From Aquirufa ecclesiirivi (lineage in GTDB: Bacteria > Bacteroidota > Bacteroidia > Cytophagales > Spirosomataceae): a DNA stretch of 64,000 nucleotides. Shown here piece by piece: positions 19,701 to 27,969 of the stretch. The position numbers were made by a program, and so were the translations under genes. Every line of letters begins with the position of its first letter. Position 1 is the first letter of the stretch. The stretch is from the NCBI RefSeq assembly GCF_011250515.1, contig NZ_JAANOP010000001.1:186001-250000 (forward strand), in the 5' to 3' direction. Under the pieces are notes generated by a model. That model saw nothing but the letters and a program-made list of their open reading frames with translations. It was not told where the DNA came from and did not search any database.

Positions 19701-20189
19701 AGAATTGATGCTCACACCGGCTACTTTACCTGATAAAGAGTTCAAGACGTTTTCATTTACGACACGGCTAATATCTTTACCTGCTACTTTACCAACGGAG
19801 TATCCAAGTGATTTCTCTTCACGCTTGATACCTAAGGCAGTAACGACTACTTCATTTAATAAGGCAGTACTAGAAGATAAAGAAACATCTAATACACTAC
19901 GACTTCCGATACGAATTTCTTGCGTATCAAAACCAACAAACGAAAATACTAACACGGGATTAGCACCATTGACTTCAATGGAGTATGCTCCAGATGAATT
20001 GGAGGTTGTCCCTTTTGTTGTTCCTTTCAGGGAAATATTCACTCCCGGAACTTCGGTACCATCCTGACTGGAAGTTACCTTTCCAGTGATCAGTCGGGAC
20101 TGAGCGAAAGCAGCGGAATAGCACCCGGCTATCATGACTGCTACAAATAGAAAATGCCGAAACATTTTTCCTGTAAAATTTACTCTCAT
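16794..20189 (-). CDS. SusC/RagA-family TonB-linked outer-membrane transporter
   Basis: A 1131-residue protein with a signal peptide (about 1-29, SAAFAQ), a carboxypeptidase-regulatory-like domain (about 33-115, 'LITGKVTSSQDGTEVPGVNI'), the SusC plug signature ('LNEVVVTALGIKREEKSLGY', 'PLFVIDGVPVINS', 'SVLKGPSAAALYGSRAGNGV') and a long barrel ending in Phe ('GFKLGLTF'), the usual terminal aromatic of outer-membrane barrels. It forms the TonB-driven import channel with the SusD partner downstream. It heads the minus-strand unit and is divergent from the AraC-type regulator, which probably controls it. Met9 is a possible alternative start but would shorten the n-region. Confidence 0.96.
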   Translation of the reverse strand: MRVNFTGKMFRHFLFVAVMIAGCYSAAFAQSRLITGKVTSSQDGTEVPGVNISLKGTTKGTTSNSSGAYSIEVNGANPVLVFSFVGFDTQEIRIGSRSVLDVSLSSSTALLNEVVVTALGIKREEKSLGYSVGKVAGKDISRVVNENVLNSLSGKVAGVSINSTGGTGSSVSMIIRGAKSLSNDNQPLFVIDGVPVINSLNNVGQIGNDNRVDYGNAISDLNPENVESVSVLKGPSAAALYGSRAGNGVVLITTKNGSKAKKMTVNITSNTVFDNPYKFLRMHSKFATGVLPFTPDNNPYPGGILSIEEGSAGGIGPELDKGYKAIQWNSPKGADGKAIPTELKSYSDNIKNFVQTGITTTNGVSVTNGNDVANYRLTYSNMTSRGIIPGSDLFKNSLSAASSFKLSNKLKLSANIDLSRNNSNNRPASERGSNPLQWAYAVSPHINIMDLKDYWVPGQEGLQQKSQAIGNYNNPWFLAYEVKNGFERNRAFGNMKLDYQITPELSLMARYALDTYGETRETKIAKSYTGEKNGAYGISNLDRYERNVDFLATWTKPVEDFNLSFSVGGNARSSKTMDVSTSSKGGTGLIIPGLYTLQNIANTNINYTSFQTKKVVYSAYGMANVSYKDMVYLDLTARNDWSSTLPIENRSYFYPSASLSVLLNEAFAIPNDKIDLLKVRAGVAQVGNDTNPYALINTLQNAEAWGSLTRLGKSGSILLPDLKPEISTSYDLGADLTMYKNRLRFSGTYYTVENRNQIIPTTLPSSSGFTSKNINAGLLVSKGIELTAGGTPIDKNGWRLDLTANFYKNETTIKELSEGLNFYTLWTDAKGGAWTYVGDKIGDIYDAEIVTVKDQSSKYYGYPILDSDGSWQSVNASNTRSKIGNFNPDFILGLQTSLSYKNFSLNMTFDWRSGGDFVSQTYRYGESDLKSQRFLDNLINPNGLTGDALRNYLVANQDKYIRINQNGYFPIVGGPTAEYGGYPFEYGGKTYPNGVFNPGVIAKYDGQGNITGYEENLGGPNTKILPYGDNYPWSFTRAATFDASFVKLREISLGYELPSNFVKSLGLQSANFSVYSRNIILWTASKIGIDPETAFQPQSGAQAGTQFKQGIERYNVTPWVIPVGFKLGLTF

Positions 20190-20354
20190 AATTAAATAGA
20201 TTTGGTTGAAAAAGACTTTACTCGGTATGCGGGTTTAAAATTTTAACAAAAAAATGCATTATAATGGTTGAATAATTAAATAAATTTGTCAAATAGCACA
20301 ACTATTCTAGCATAATAGCTGCATTTCATCTATATTGACAACTTTAATAATTCA
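20190..20354. promoter_or_regulatory. divergent regulatory region between susC and the AraC-type regulator
   Basis: A 165-bp AT-rich stretch that must hold both promoters. Visible are the short palindrome TTTGTCAAA (20285-20293) and two AATAGC direct repeats at 20292 and 20314, 22 bases apart, a spacing compatible with a pair of AraC-type half-sites on one face of the helix. No exact TAnnTTTG box is present in either direction. Confidence 0.4.
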
Positions 20355-21218
20355 ATGAAGGCTCATTTACTTAAAGTTTCGAACCAACCACTGCGTTCAT
20401 TTAGTGTTCGTCGTGACATAGTTAATTACTTTTTTAACAAGTATCATTACCATCCAGAAATCGAATTGTTACTAATCGAAAAAGGGACTGGAACCCAATT
20501 TGTGGGTGATAGTATTCAACGATTTCAGGACGGAGATTTACTGTTAATTGGGTCCAACTGTCCACACTATTTACGTAGTGATAACGTGTATTTTCAGGGG
20601 GATGAAGACTTAAAAGCTAGTGCTTTAGTGATCCACTTTAACCCTGATTTATTTGGTAGTTCATTTTTAAAGCTCCACGAAAATCGATTTGTCTTACAAT
20701 TATTAGAAGAAGCAAGAAAAGGGATCCGAATTCAAGGGGAAACCAAAAAACAAATCATTTGTCGGATGAATACCATCTTGGAAAATGAAAATGATAATTT
20801 GGTTTTACATTTATACCAAATCTTGGATTTACTTTCCACCAGCAAGGAAAGAGAAATTCTTTCCATGGGAATCCTAGAAAATTCAACTTCCGAGAAAGAA
20901 ACGGAACGCTTAAACTTAATTTACAATTATTCTGTCAAGCATTTCAAAAGAAAAATCAGTATTGATGAAATAGCGGGAATAGCGCATTTAAGTCCACTTT
21001 CTTTTTGTCGGTATTTTAAAACCAAAACCAGAAAAAACTACGCCAGCTTCCTCAATGAAATTCGGGTCGAATATGCATGTAAATTGATTAAGGAAAATCA
21101 ATTTCTAGTCACTCAAATATGTTATGAATCTGGCTTTAATAATTTTACTAATTTCAATAAAGCATTTAAAAAGACCACTGGTAAGACTCCTTTTCAATTT
21201 GCCAAGGAGTTCAATTAA
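20355..21218 (+). CDS. AraC-family transcriptional regulator
   Basis: A 287-residue cytosolic regulator. Residues about 28-75 form a cupin-like sensor ('YHYHPEIELLLIEKGTGTQF', 'FQDGDLLLIGSNCPHYLRSD'), and the last 100 residues are a double helix-turn-helix of the AraC type ('ISIDEIAGIAHLSPLSFCRY', 'VTQICYESGFNNFTNFNKAF', 'GKTPFQF'). The cupin half resembles sugar-responsive regulators. It is divergent from the SusC gene and starts the plus-strand unit with the membrane protein and CE4 deacetylase, so it probably senses a breakdown product of the glycan handled here. It is not a hybrid two-component system, unlike many Bacteroides loci. Confidence 0.92.
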   Translation: MKAHLLKVSNQPLRSFSVRRDIVNYFFNKYHYHPEIELLLIEKGTGTQFVGDSIQRFQDGDLLLIGSNCPHYLRSDNVYFQGDEDLKASALVIHFNPDLFGSSFLKLHENRFVLQLLEEARKGIRIQGETKKQIICRMNTILENENDNLVLHLYQILDLLSTSKEREILSMGILENSTSEKETERLNLIYNYSVKHFKRKISIDEIAGIAHLSPLSFCRYFKTKTRKNYASFLNEIRVEYACKLIKENQFLVTQICYESGFNNFTNFNKAFKKTTGKTPFQFAKEFN

Positions 21219-21261
21219 TTCTAAATACTTATTAAGTACCATTTTCTAAACCTATCAAACA

Positions 21262-22557
21262 ATGAACAACAAAAAATTACTTTTATCCTTACTAACTGTG
21301 GGGATGTCATTAGGAACGGCATGGGCTATACGTGGCCAATTCGGCCACGAGCATGGGGCTGCATGGGCTGGGTCCATCGGATCCATCGCTATTATCCTGA
21401 TTGCCAACCGAAAAGATTGGTTTGCCAAAGCATTTCAAATTATCGTATCTGGAGCCATGGGCTGGGGAATCGGCGGAGTGATGAGCTATGGTTTGGTGGT
21501 CGGCTATGGCCGAGATACCGAATTTGTCAATGTCTACTATGGCTTGATTTCCCTCTTTGTCATCGGTGGACTGTATGGTTTCATTGGTGGCGGCTTGTTT
21601 GGACTAAGTTTATCCAACTCCAGCAAAAGCCCTGTAGCCTGGTCACGGCTGCTGGTAGAAATGGTCGTTGGAGCCATCTTATTTTACTTTTTCATCATCC
21701 AACAATACGAATGGCTCATGACCCCTCCTAGGGATGAATCCTGGGCTGGAGTATTAGGTATGGCGGCCGCATTAACTTGGTTCATGTTTCGTACCCAACA
21801 ATACTCGGCTCTGCGTGTAGCATTGTTTGCTGGACTTGGTGGAGGATTTGGATTTGCTTTTGGTAATTTCTTACAAGTGTTAGGACATGTTTCCGAAATC
21901 AAGTTCAATTTTTGGAATGTCATGGAATATTCTTTAGGCTTTTTTGGGGGCATCGGAATGGCCTATGGAACGTTTACATCGCATTGGGAAAATACGACAG
22001 AAGAAAAATACTCCAAACAATGGTTTCCCGTGCTCATGTTGGTTTTGATTATCCCTTTTACCATGTGGCAGCAAAATTTCCGCATGGATCGTTTAGAGAA
22101 AACCATCACCCCTTTACTAAACTCTTCTGACCAAGCCATCGAACTTTCGGTTCGCTGGGATTCTTTATTGTTAATTCTTTTTGCAGGAATCTATTGGCTC
22201 AATGTTCATTCCAAATCTAAATCTTTAGACTACGGAGATATCAAGAAGTTTTTCATCGGACATTTTGGATTATATATGTTATTAAGTATCCTCATTACAG
22301 GAGCTTTCTTAAGTACTTATCGGATTGAACAATATTTATACATTGCCAATTTTGTGATTATCCTTTACCTACTCTCCCAAGTGGACGTTGACTTTGAAAA
22401 TCATTCCATTTCTTGGAGTAAATATGCCAAAAACCTAGGGATTGTCTTGGCCTTCATCGCGGTATTAGCCTACATCGCGGCAAATTCCCATGATGATATT
22501 AAAAGTTCACATAAACGATTTGGAGTAGAAATTCCTCTAGAAACACCCAAACCATAA
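21262..22557 (+). CDS. polytopic inner-membrane protein of unknown function in the SusCD locus
   Basis: A 431-residue protein with about ten hydrophobic helices, many Gly-rich ('WGIGGVMSYGLVVGYGRD', 'GLYGFIGGGLFGLSL', 'GLGGGFGFAFGNFLQVLG') and a first helix that contains GTAWAIRGQFGHEHGAAWAG with conserved-looking Arg, Gln and two His. It is not a recognised transporter family. It lies 43 bases after the AraC regulator and one base before the CE4 deacetylase, which points to co-expression and perhaps to a transporter or transmembrane acyltransferase for the same substrate. The leader CTAAACCTATCAAACA before its ATG is almost identical to that of the cytochrome lipoprotein at 27970. Confidence 0.72.
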   Translation: MNNKKLLLSLLTVGMSLGTAWAIRGQFGHEHGAAWAGSIGSIAIILIANRKDWFAKAFQIIVSGAMGWGIGGVMSYGLVVGYGRDTEFVNVYYGLISLFVIGGLYGFIGGGLFGLSLSNSSKSPVAWSRLLVEMVVGAILFYFFIIQQYEWLMTPPRDESWAGVLGMAAALTWFMFRTQQYSALRVALFAGLGGGFGFAFGNFLQVLGHVSEIKFNFWNVMEYSLGFFGGIGMAYGTFTSHWENTTEEKYSKQWFPVLMLVLIIPFTMWQQNFRMDRLEKTITPLLNSSDQAIELSVRWDSLLLILFAGIYWLNVHSKSKSLDYGDIKKFFIGHFGLYMLLSILITGAFLSTYRIEQYLYIANFVIILYLLSQVDVDFENHSISWSKYAKNLGIVLAFIAVLAYIAANSHDDIKSSHKRFGVEIPLETPKP

Positions 22558-22558
22558 C

Positions 22559-23344
22559 ATGAAACACATGCATCGCCTTCTTTTTGGAATAGCTCTTTTG
22601 GGAGCTATTCCTTCATTTTCGCAAAATTTCACATGGCCACAAGGTAAAAAAATGGCCCTCAGTCTTAGTTTTGATGATGCTCGAGGAAGCCAAGTGACTC
22701 AGGGTACCCCATTGCTCAACCAGCATGGAGTAAAAGCCACGTTCTTCCTTAACCCAGGCGCCATGGAGAAAAACCTAGCGGGCTGGAAAAAAGCGGTGTC
22801 CGACGGCCATGAAATTGGCAACCATAGTACTTCACATCCTTGTACAGGTATTTTCACTTGGTCTAGAGCCAATGCCTTGGAAAATTATAGCCTAGAAAAA
22901 ATGGAAAAGGATATTCTGGATTGTAATAAGTCGATTGAAAAGAACTTAGGAGTAAAAGCCGAGGTTTTTGCTTATCCATGTGGACAAACTTTTATAGGAA
23001 ATGCGACTCAAACGCAAAGCTATGTGCCGCTGATTGCCAAACATTTTTTGTTGGGCCGTCTATGGAAAAGTGAAGCTCCCAACGATCCTAGCTATCATAA
23101 TTTTGCCCAATTGACAGGTATAGAAATGGATGGACAAGACTTTGAACAAATCTTACCTTTAATAGAAGAAGCACGAAATTCAGGCAAATGGCTCGTACTG
23201 GCTGGGCATGAAATGAATGAGTCGGGCAATCAAACCACCCGACTCAGTATGTTGAAAAAGCTCATGGAATATGCCAATGATCCTGCAAATGGGATTTGGA
23301 TAGCTCCGATGGGAACAGTGGCCAAATACATTCAATCGCGTTAA
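22559..23344 (+). CDS. CE4-type polysaccharide deacetylase
   Basis: A 261-residue exported protein (signal about 1-22, PSFSQ). The NodB-homology motifs are visible: SLSFDDA (Asp39-Asp40), KATFFLNPG, and HEIGNHSTSHPC with the zinc ligands His89 and His93, then 'FAYPCGQTF' and a late 'LVLAGHEM' carrying the last His. CE4 enzymes remove O- or N-acetyl groups from polysaccharides with a divalent metal. It is separated by one base from the membrane-protein gene. Its stop is interlocked with the aldolase stop on the other strand (TTAA at 23341-23344). Confidence 0.86.
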   Translation: MKHMHRLLFGIALLGAIPSFSQNFTWPQGKKMALSLSFDDARGSQVTQGTPLLNQHGVKATFFLNPGAMEKNLAGWKKAVSDGHEIGNHSTSHPCTGIFTWSRANALENYSLEKMEKDILDCNKSIEKNLGVKAEVFAYPCGQTFIGNATQTQSYVPLIAKHFLLGRLWKSEAPNDPSYHNFAQLTGIEMDGQDFEQILPLIEEARNSGKWLVLAGHEMNESGNQTTRLSMLKKLMEYANDPANGIWIAPMGTVAKYIQSR

Positions 23345-24285
23345 ACTAAGGGTGCAAATTCCAGGCTTTTTACCATAGGTAATTTCAAATAATCTTGAAT
23401 TAATTGATCCAAAGCAGAGGTTTCTTTCGGCGTTAAATGACCCACTTCACGGCGGGTAGTTAGACGAATAGGGAAGCCTCTTTTTTGTAGGACATATTTA
23501 GCACTGGTGGGATAAACCGTATGCATCACCTCCATATTGTCGATGTAGAATTTCTGTACCTCAGCCACTTGATCCTCTTTTCCTGGTGCATTAAAGTTAG
23601 CACACAACCAAGCGATTAATTCTGGAAAGTAATTCCCTTGAATACAAGACAAACCCATGGCACCTGCCTTCAAGACAGAAACGGCATGACCCATATAAGC
23701 ATCGTATAAACCAAAATTATACCCTTGAGCGGAGCGGATTCTCAATGCCACTTTCGCTAAATCCAAGGAAGTATCTTTGTGATAAACTAAACGACCCGAA
23801 GGAAGCAAATCTTCCAATACCTCCTGACTAATTAAACGCTTATAAGGAACAGGACATTCATATATACCAAAAGGAATACCCGGAGTCAAGTCCATGAAAT
23901 GGTGCATTTGCTCTAAAAAAGCTGCATCAGATTCGTCTTCCTTGGCAATCAAGTTATTCAAAACAATCACGGCATCCACTCCTAAAACATAAATAGCCTT
24001 AGAGAAATCCGCCATTTCCTCTATACTATCTCCTAGTGTACCAGTAGCTACTACAGGCACTCGACCAGCAGCCGTTTTCACGACAGTCTCTACTAAACTC
24101 AATCGTTCTGCCCGAGTTAGTTCATACATTTCACTCGACAAACAATTGGCAAATAAGCCTACTGAACCTGTTTGAATGTACATTTCCGTTAAACGGGCTA
24201 TTCCATCCAAATCCAAAGAATGATCTTCTTTGAAGGTACTTATCATCACGGGTACGAAACCCTTAGGTAATTTCTGTTGCATCAT
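23341..24285 (-). CDS. DHDPS/N-acetylneuraminate lyase-family aldolase
   Basis: A 314-residue TIM-barrel class I aldolase. The conserved IYECP (Tyr142) and YHKDTS (Lys170, the Schiff-base lysine) are present. The usual GTTGE loop reads 'FANCLSSEMYELT', which differs from both DapA and NanA. Family members cleave or form 2-keto-3-deoxy acids such as N-acetylneuraminate or KDG. It is two bases from the sodium:solute symporter gene, in a unit led by a sialidase-like gene, so it probably cleaves the imported acidic sugar. No NanE, NanK or NagA/B is in the window, so sialic acid as substrate is not established. Confidence 0.85.
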   Translation of the reverse strand: MMQQKLPKGFVPVMISTFKEDHSLDLDGIARLTEMYIQTGSVGLFANCLSSEMYELTRAERLSLVETVVKTAAGRVPVVATGTLGDSIEEMADFSKAIYVLGVDAVIVLNNLIAKEDESDAAFLEQMHHFMDLTPGIPFGIYECPVPYKRLISQEVLEDLLPSGRLVYHKDTSLDLAKVALRIRSAQGYNFGLYDAYMGHAVSVLKAGAMGLSCIQGNYFPELIAWLCANFNAPGKEDQVAEVQKFYIDNMEVMHTVYPTSAKYVLQKRGFPIRLTTRREVGHLTPKETSALDQLIQDYLKLPMVKSLEFAPLV

Positions 24286-24287
24286 TT

Positions 24288-25793
24288 TTACTTTTTACTA
24301 ATCAATTTTTGAACAAGGCGACCAATCAATACGATGGAAATGGTGCCTAAAACGACGGTCATTTTGGAATCAAATGGGCTCTGATAAGCCTCAGGAAAAC
24401 TATCTTTAAAGGATATCCAAGCAATGATGGCCACACCAGCTAAAGCACCAATTTTAGCCGCTAAGTTTTCCACATTCTTGGATAAGAATCCCAACAAAAA
24501 TATGCCCAGCATACCTCCAGCGAAAATTCCTGATAGTTTCCACCAAACATCCAAGAGACTTTTAACCCCAATCATGCTGATTCCGAAGGTGATACCTAAT
24601 AAGCCCATGATGACGGTAGCAATGTGCAAAACTTTTAATTGCTTGGCAGCGGGTAAATCTTTTTGAACATAACGTAAATAAATATCCTTGAGAAACACCG
24701 TAGCCGAACTATTCATACCGCTACTCATGGTACTCATCGCTGCGGACAAAAGAGCTGCCATTAACAATCCTAATAAACCTTTAGGAATCTGAGTCTTCAT
24801 GAAAAATGGTAATACCCGATCTCCATAATCAGAGGGCTTTAATGCTTCTATTGCAATACTTTTTTCAGCAGAAACCTGTTGCTTCAATTCTAAAATCAAA
24901 GCTGGATTTTCCATATAAAACGTATACAATGCCGTCCCAATAAAAAAGAATAAACATGAAACTGGAACGAAATAAATCACGCATAACCAAATACTTTTAG
25001 CTGCTTCTTTGGCATCTTTAGCCGTATGATAGCGTTGAATGTAATTTTGATCAATTCCAAAATTGGTCAAATTGATAAAAAAGCCATACATCAAAACCAC
25101 CCATACAGAGCTCGTGCTAAAATCAGGGTCAAAGCTTCCTAAGCTAAATTTATCATCCCGAATCCCCACTTCAATCACCTTAGAAAAGCCTGTTTGATAA
25201 ATGATGATTCCCACAATCATGAGTGCTCCCATTGTTTTCAAAATAGCCTGTATCACCTCGGTCCAGATGACCGCTTCCATACCACCTAGAACGGTATAAA
25301 AAATGATACATAAACCAGAAACGATGATAATCAGACGCATATCCACTCCAGTTAAGGCATTGATTGTCAGTGCTATTCCATAAAAAATAGTGCCCATCCT
25401 TGCCAATTGCGTCATGATAAAACATACCATGGCATAGGTTCTCGCCCAAGCCCCAAAACGCTTTTCTAAATGTGTATATGCACTTACCTCGCCGCTGTTT
25501 CGATAAAACGGAACAAAGTATTTGGTGGAAACCCAAGCCGCAAAGGGTATGGATAAGCTAAAAACAAAAGGATTCCAATTGGAACCAAATGATTTCCCAG
25601 GGTCTCCTAAAAATGTAATAGCGCTTAAAAAAGTGGCATAAAAACTCAGTCCTAATGCCCAACCGGGAATTTGGCCAGAGGCCGTGGTAAATTGTTCGGA
25701 ACTATTATTTTTCCTAGAAAAATAAATCCCTATAGCCACCATGCAGAGTAAATAAACAACGATGATGCTAAGATCAAGAATGGGTAGCGTCAT
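24288..25793 (-). CDS. sodium:solute symporter (SSS family)
   Basis: A 501-residue protein with about 13 membrane helices. The N-terminal 'SIIVVYLLCMVAIGIYFSRK' and 'LGLSFYATFLSAITFLGDPG' and the mid-protein 'GFFINLTNFGIDQNYIQRY' are typical of the SSS/SGLT family, which imports sugars, sialic acid or other solutes with Na+. It is placed between the sialidase-like gene and the aldolase with gaps of one and two bases, hence translational coupling. This resembles the NanT-type SSS transporters of sialic-acid loci, but substrate assignment is by context only. Confidence 0.9.
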   Translation of the reverse strand: MTLPILDLSIIVVYLLCMVAIGIYFSRKNNSSEQFTTASGQIPGWALGLSFYATFLSAITFLGDPGKSFGSNWNPFVFSLSIPFAAWVSTKYFVPFYRNSGEVSAYTHLEKRFGAWARTYAMVCFIMTQLARMGTIFYGIALTINALTGVDMRLIIIVSGLCIIFYTVLGGMEAVIWTEVIQAILKTMGALMIVGIIIYQTGFSKVIEVGIRDDKFSLGSFDPDFSTSSVWVVLMYGFFINLTNFGIDQNYIQRYHTAKDAKEAAKSIWLCVIYFVPVSCLFFFIGTALYTFYMENPALILELKQQVSAEKSIAIEALKPSDYGDRVLPFFMKTQIPKGLLGLLMAALLSAAMSTMSSGMNSSATVFLKDIYLRYVQKDLPAAKQLKVLHIATVIMGLLGITFGISMIGVKSLLDVWWKLSGIFAGGMLGIFLLGFLSKNVENLAAKIGALAGVAIIAWISFKDSFPEAYQSPFDSKMTVVLGTISIVLIGRLVQKLISKK

Positions 25794-25794
25794 A

Positions 25795-26814
25795 TTATAA
25801 GGATATCACAACGTGCTTAATCTTCTCTCTTTTCCACGTATAGGTAATATGAATTTTACCGTCTTTCGTTTGAATCACCGCAGGATAAGAAAACTCGGCC
25901 TTAGGCTCATTTTCTAACATGGCCAATTCCTTCCAGTTTTTACTATCTGAGGAAATCGCCACATTAAGTGGTGAACGCTTGCCTCCCCATTCTTGAGATT
26001 CCTTAGTTACATGATTGTAAACTAATACCTGACGGCCATCTTTTAGGGTTACCGCATCCGTGCCTGAATTAGGATTTGGAAGTGATATAGCCTTCAATGC
26101 CGACCACGTTTTTCCTTGGTCGGAAGAATATGACTCTAAGATATATCCATTCTTACTTCTACAAAGAATTTGAAGTCGACCATCTTTTAAAAATAAAACA
26201 CTTGGCTGAATAGCTGAAAACTCTTTGCCATCGTTGATCGCTTCTGTACGCGTCCATGTACGGCCACCATCTTTGGTCATTTCAAAGTGCACTCGCCAGC
26301 CATTATCTTCGGAGCTCGTTGGACATAAGAGGGTGCCATCTTTCAACATCACAGGCTTATTTTTGATAGGCCCTAAAATACCTAAGGGTAACCTCTCGGT
26401 ATTAGACCAGGTTTTACCGCCATCTTTGGAACGTTTGATCATGCCCCACCAGTCTTTTGGTGTAGGTCCTTCTTTGTAAAACAACAATAACTCGCCACCT
26501 TTAGAAGCTGGCATTTGAAATAAAACGGGATTCCAAAGGGGATAACGAATGCTACTGTTTTGTACACCGTTGGCTACTTCGATTGGCGCAGTCCATTTGC
26601 CTTTGACCATTCTACTCACCCAAATTCCAACATCAGGATGACGCTCTTCGGTTCCTCCGAACCAAGCAGTCACTAAACCCGTTGGAGTCTCCTCAATGGT
26701 AGAAGCATGGCATTCGGGGAATGGAGCCTTCTCGTAAATAAATTCTGAGCTTGTAATCTGCGCGAAAGCTCCTTGACCTAACACCAATAGTGCTAGTACA
26801 TACAAAATTTTCAT
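25795..26814 (-). CDS. sialidase-family (BNR/Asp-box) secreted protein
   Basis: A 339-residue protein with a signal peptide (MKILYVLALLVLGQGAFAQ). Asp boxes SKDGGKTW, TKDGGRTW and SSDQGKTW are regularly spaced. 'PFPECHASTIEETPTGLVTA' and 'FGGTEERHPDVGIWVSR' are typical of the COG4692 neuraminidase-like group. It is the first gene of a three-gene unit with the symporter and the aldolase and is preceded by an AACCTAT leader. It is a paralogue of 11413-12594 but clearly diverged. Exo-glycosidase action on an acidic sugar end group is likely; the precise sugar is unknown. Confidence 0.84.
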   Translation of the reverse strand: MKILYVLALLVLGQGAFAQITSSEFIYEKAPFPECHASTIEETPTGLVTAWFGGTEERHPDVGIWVSRMVKGKWTAPIEVANGVQNSSIRYPLWNPVLFQMPASKGGELLLFYKEGPTPKDWWGMIKRSKDGGKTWSNTERLPLGILGPIKNKPVMLKDGTLLCPTSSEDNGWRVHFEMTKDGGRTWTRTEAINDGKEFSAIQPSVLFLKDGRLQILCRSKNGYILESYSSDQGKTWSALKAISLPNPNSGTDAVTLKDGRQVLVYNHVTKESQEWGGKRSPLNVAISSDSKNWKELAMLENEPKAEFSYPAVIQTKDGKIHITYTWKREKIKHVVISL

Positions 26815-26956
26815 AGTTAAATAGGTTCAATGGAAAGCGAAATTACACTATTTATGAGAAAATCATCCTTTTTGCTCAAAGTTTTGAAAAAAAAGAGTCT
26901 TCAAAAATACCATTCCATCAATGGCCATTGCCTCAAATATCCCTATAAACGCCTAT

Positions 26957-27709
26957 TTAAAGGGAATCTTTGATTTCAATACCCGACAAAACTTGGAAAC
27001 CATTCAAGTGTAAAATCTTCTTTTCTCCTTCAGCATTATTACCTAAACTCTTTCTTTTGTCTTCAAAACCTGCCAATAAAGTTGTGTAATGTTGTCTGAT
27101 TTCCCAATGTTCGGGAACATAAAGGGTTGCCCCACCCATGATTTGAGTAATATCGATACGGATGGATTCTCCTTCAAATTGGACTTGACTAAAATCCATT
27201 TCCAAGCCTGCCACAATATTAGTTAAATTGGCCCCTTTAAAGTCTTTACTCGTAGCACGAATAGTACTTGAATTGAGTACATTGGATATGGCAATAAAAG
27301 GTTCTGAATTGTCAGAAAAAGTTGGATTATCCTCTTTTGATGATCCTCCCCAATTTCCCATGGGTGGCCCCCAAGAAGCTTGGCCCCTTTTTCGGTTTGA
27401 CTTCTGAATCATAGAAATACCGACGATAATAAATACCACAGGTAAGGTATATTCGAAAATATCAATATCCATAAATTCGCGGTCAATCAAAAACGCCCCA
27501 CCTATTAACACGGGCCAAATCCAACCTGTTCGCTGAAATGAACTACTAACACCGGAAACCAATCCTACCACAATCAATAAAACAGGCCATGTAAATAGCC
27601 AATCAGGTAATAGAAACCAATCGGTTTGACGGATTAAGAATACGATACCAACCAATAGGAAAACGATTCCAACGGTACCACCAGATTTTGAAGTAGATTT
27701 TTTGCTCAT
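26957..27709 (-). CDS. LiaF-like membrane protein (DUF5668 / cell-wall-active antibiotics response domain)
   Basis: Translation probably starts at 27709 (MSKKSTSKSGGTVGIVFLL), giving 250 residues; the frame continues upstream to 27745 without added homology. The N-terminal half has four short helices with the 'LLVGIVFLIRQ' and 'WPVLLIVVGLV' repeats of DUF5668. The C-terminal half is a beta-rich 'LiaF-like' domain ('ATSKDFKGANLTNIVAGLEM', 'GGATLYVPEHWEI'). In Firmicutes LiaF represses a cell-envelope stress system; in Bacteroidota the role is unknown. No sensor kinase lies nearby. It is divergent from the cytochrome lipoprotein. Confidence 0.8.
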   Translation of the reverse strand: MSKKSTSKSGGTVGIVFLLVGIVFLIRQTDWFLLPDWLFTWPVLLIVVGLVSGVSSSFQRTGWIWPVLIGGAFLIDREFMDIDIFEYTLPVVFIIVGISMIQKSNRKRGQASWGPPMGNWGGSSKEDNPTFSDNSEPFIAISNVLNSSTIRATSKDFKGANLTNIVAGLEMDFSQVQFEGESIRIDITQIMGGATLYVPEHWEIRQHYTTLLAGFEDKRKSLGNNAEGEKKILHLNGFQVLSGIEIKDSL

Positions 27710-27969
27710 GAGTTTAGGGTATAAATTGTTCTCCAAGTAAAGCAAAAGCTCAAACGACTATATCAACTTTGGGATAAACGGGGAATCAACGAGGTGAATT
27801 GCCGAAAACCCTGTCCAAGATAATTTCAAAGTCTACTAAAAGACAACTATTTATACATGTTAATAATAAAATCTAGCATATTGATTAAAATCTCATTTAT
27901 GAGGGAATTGCAGATTCATCAAAACTTAATAAATGCGTTAACTTGCGTGAACTAAACCTATCAAACAAC

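Noticed and set aside
9151-26814. Ganglioside degradation locus (sialidase plus ceramidase)
   Set aside because: The ceramidase-like protein lacks the C-terminal domain of true ceramidases, and the BNR proteins do not show a clear GH33 arginine triad, so the attractive combination is not supported.
26957-27709. Part of a LiaFSR antibiotic-response system
   Set aside because: No histidine kinase or response regulator is adjacent.
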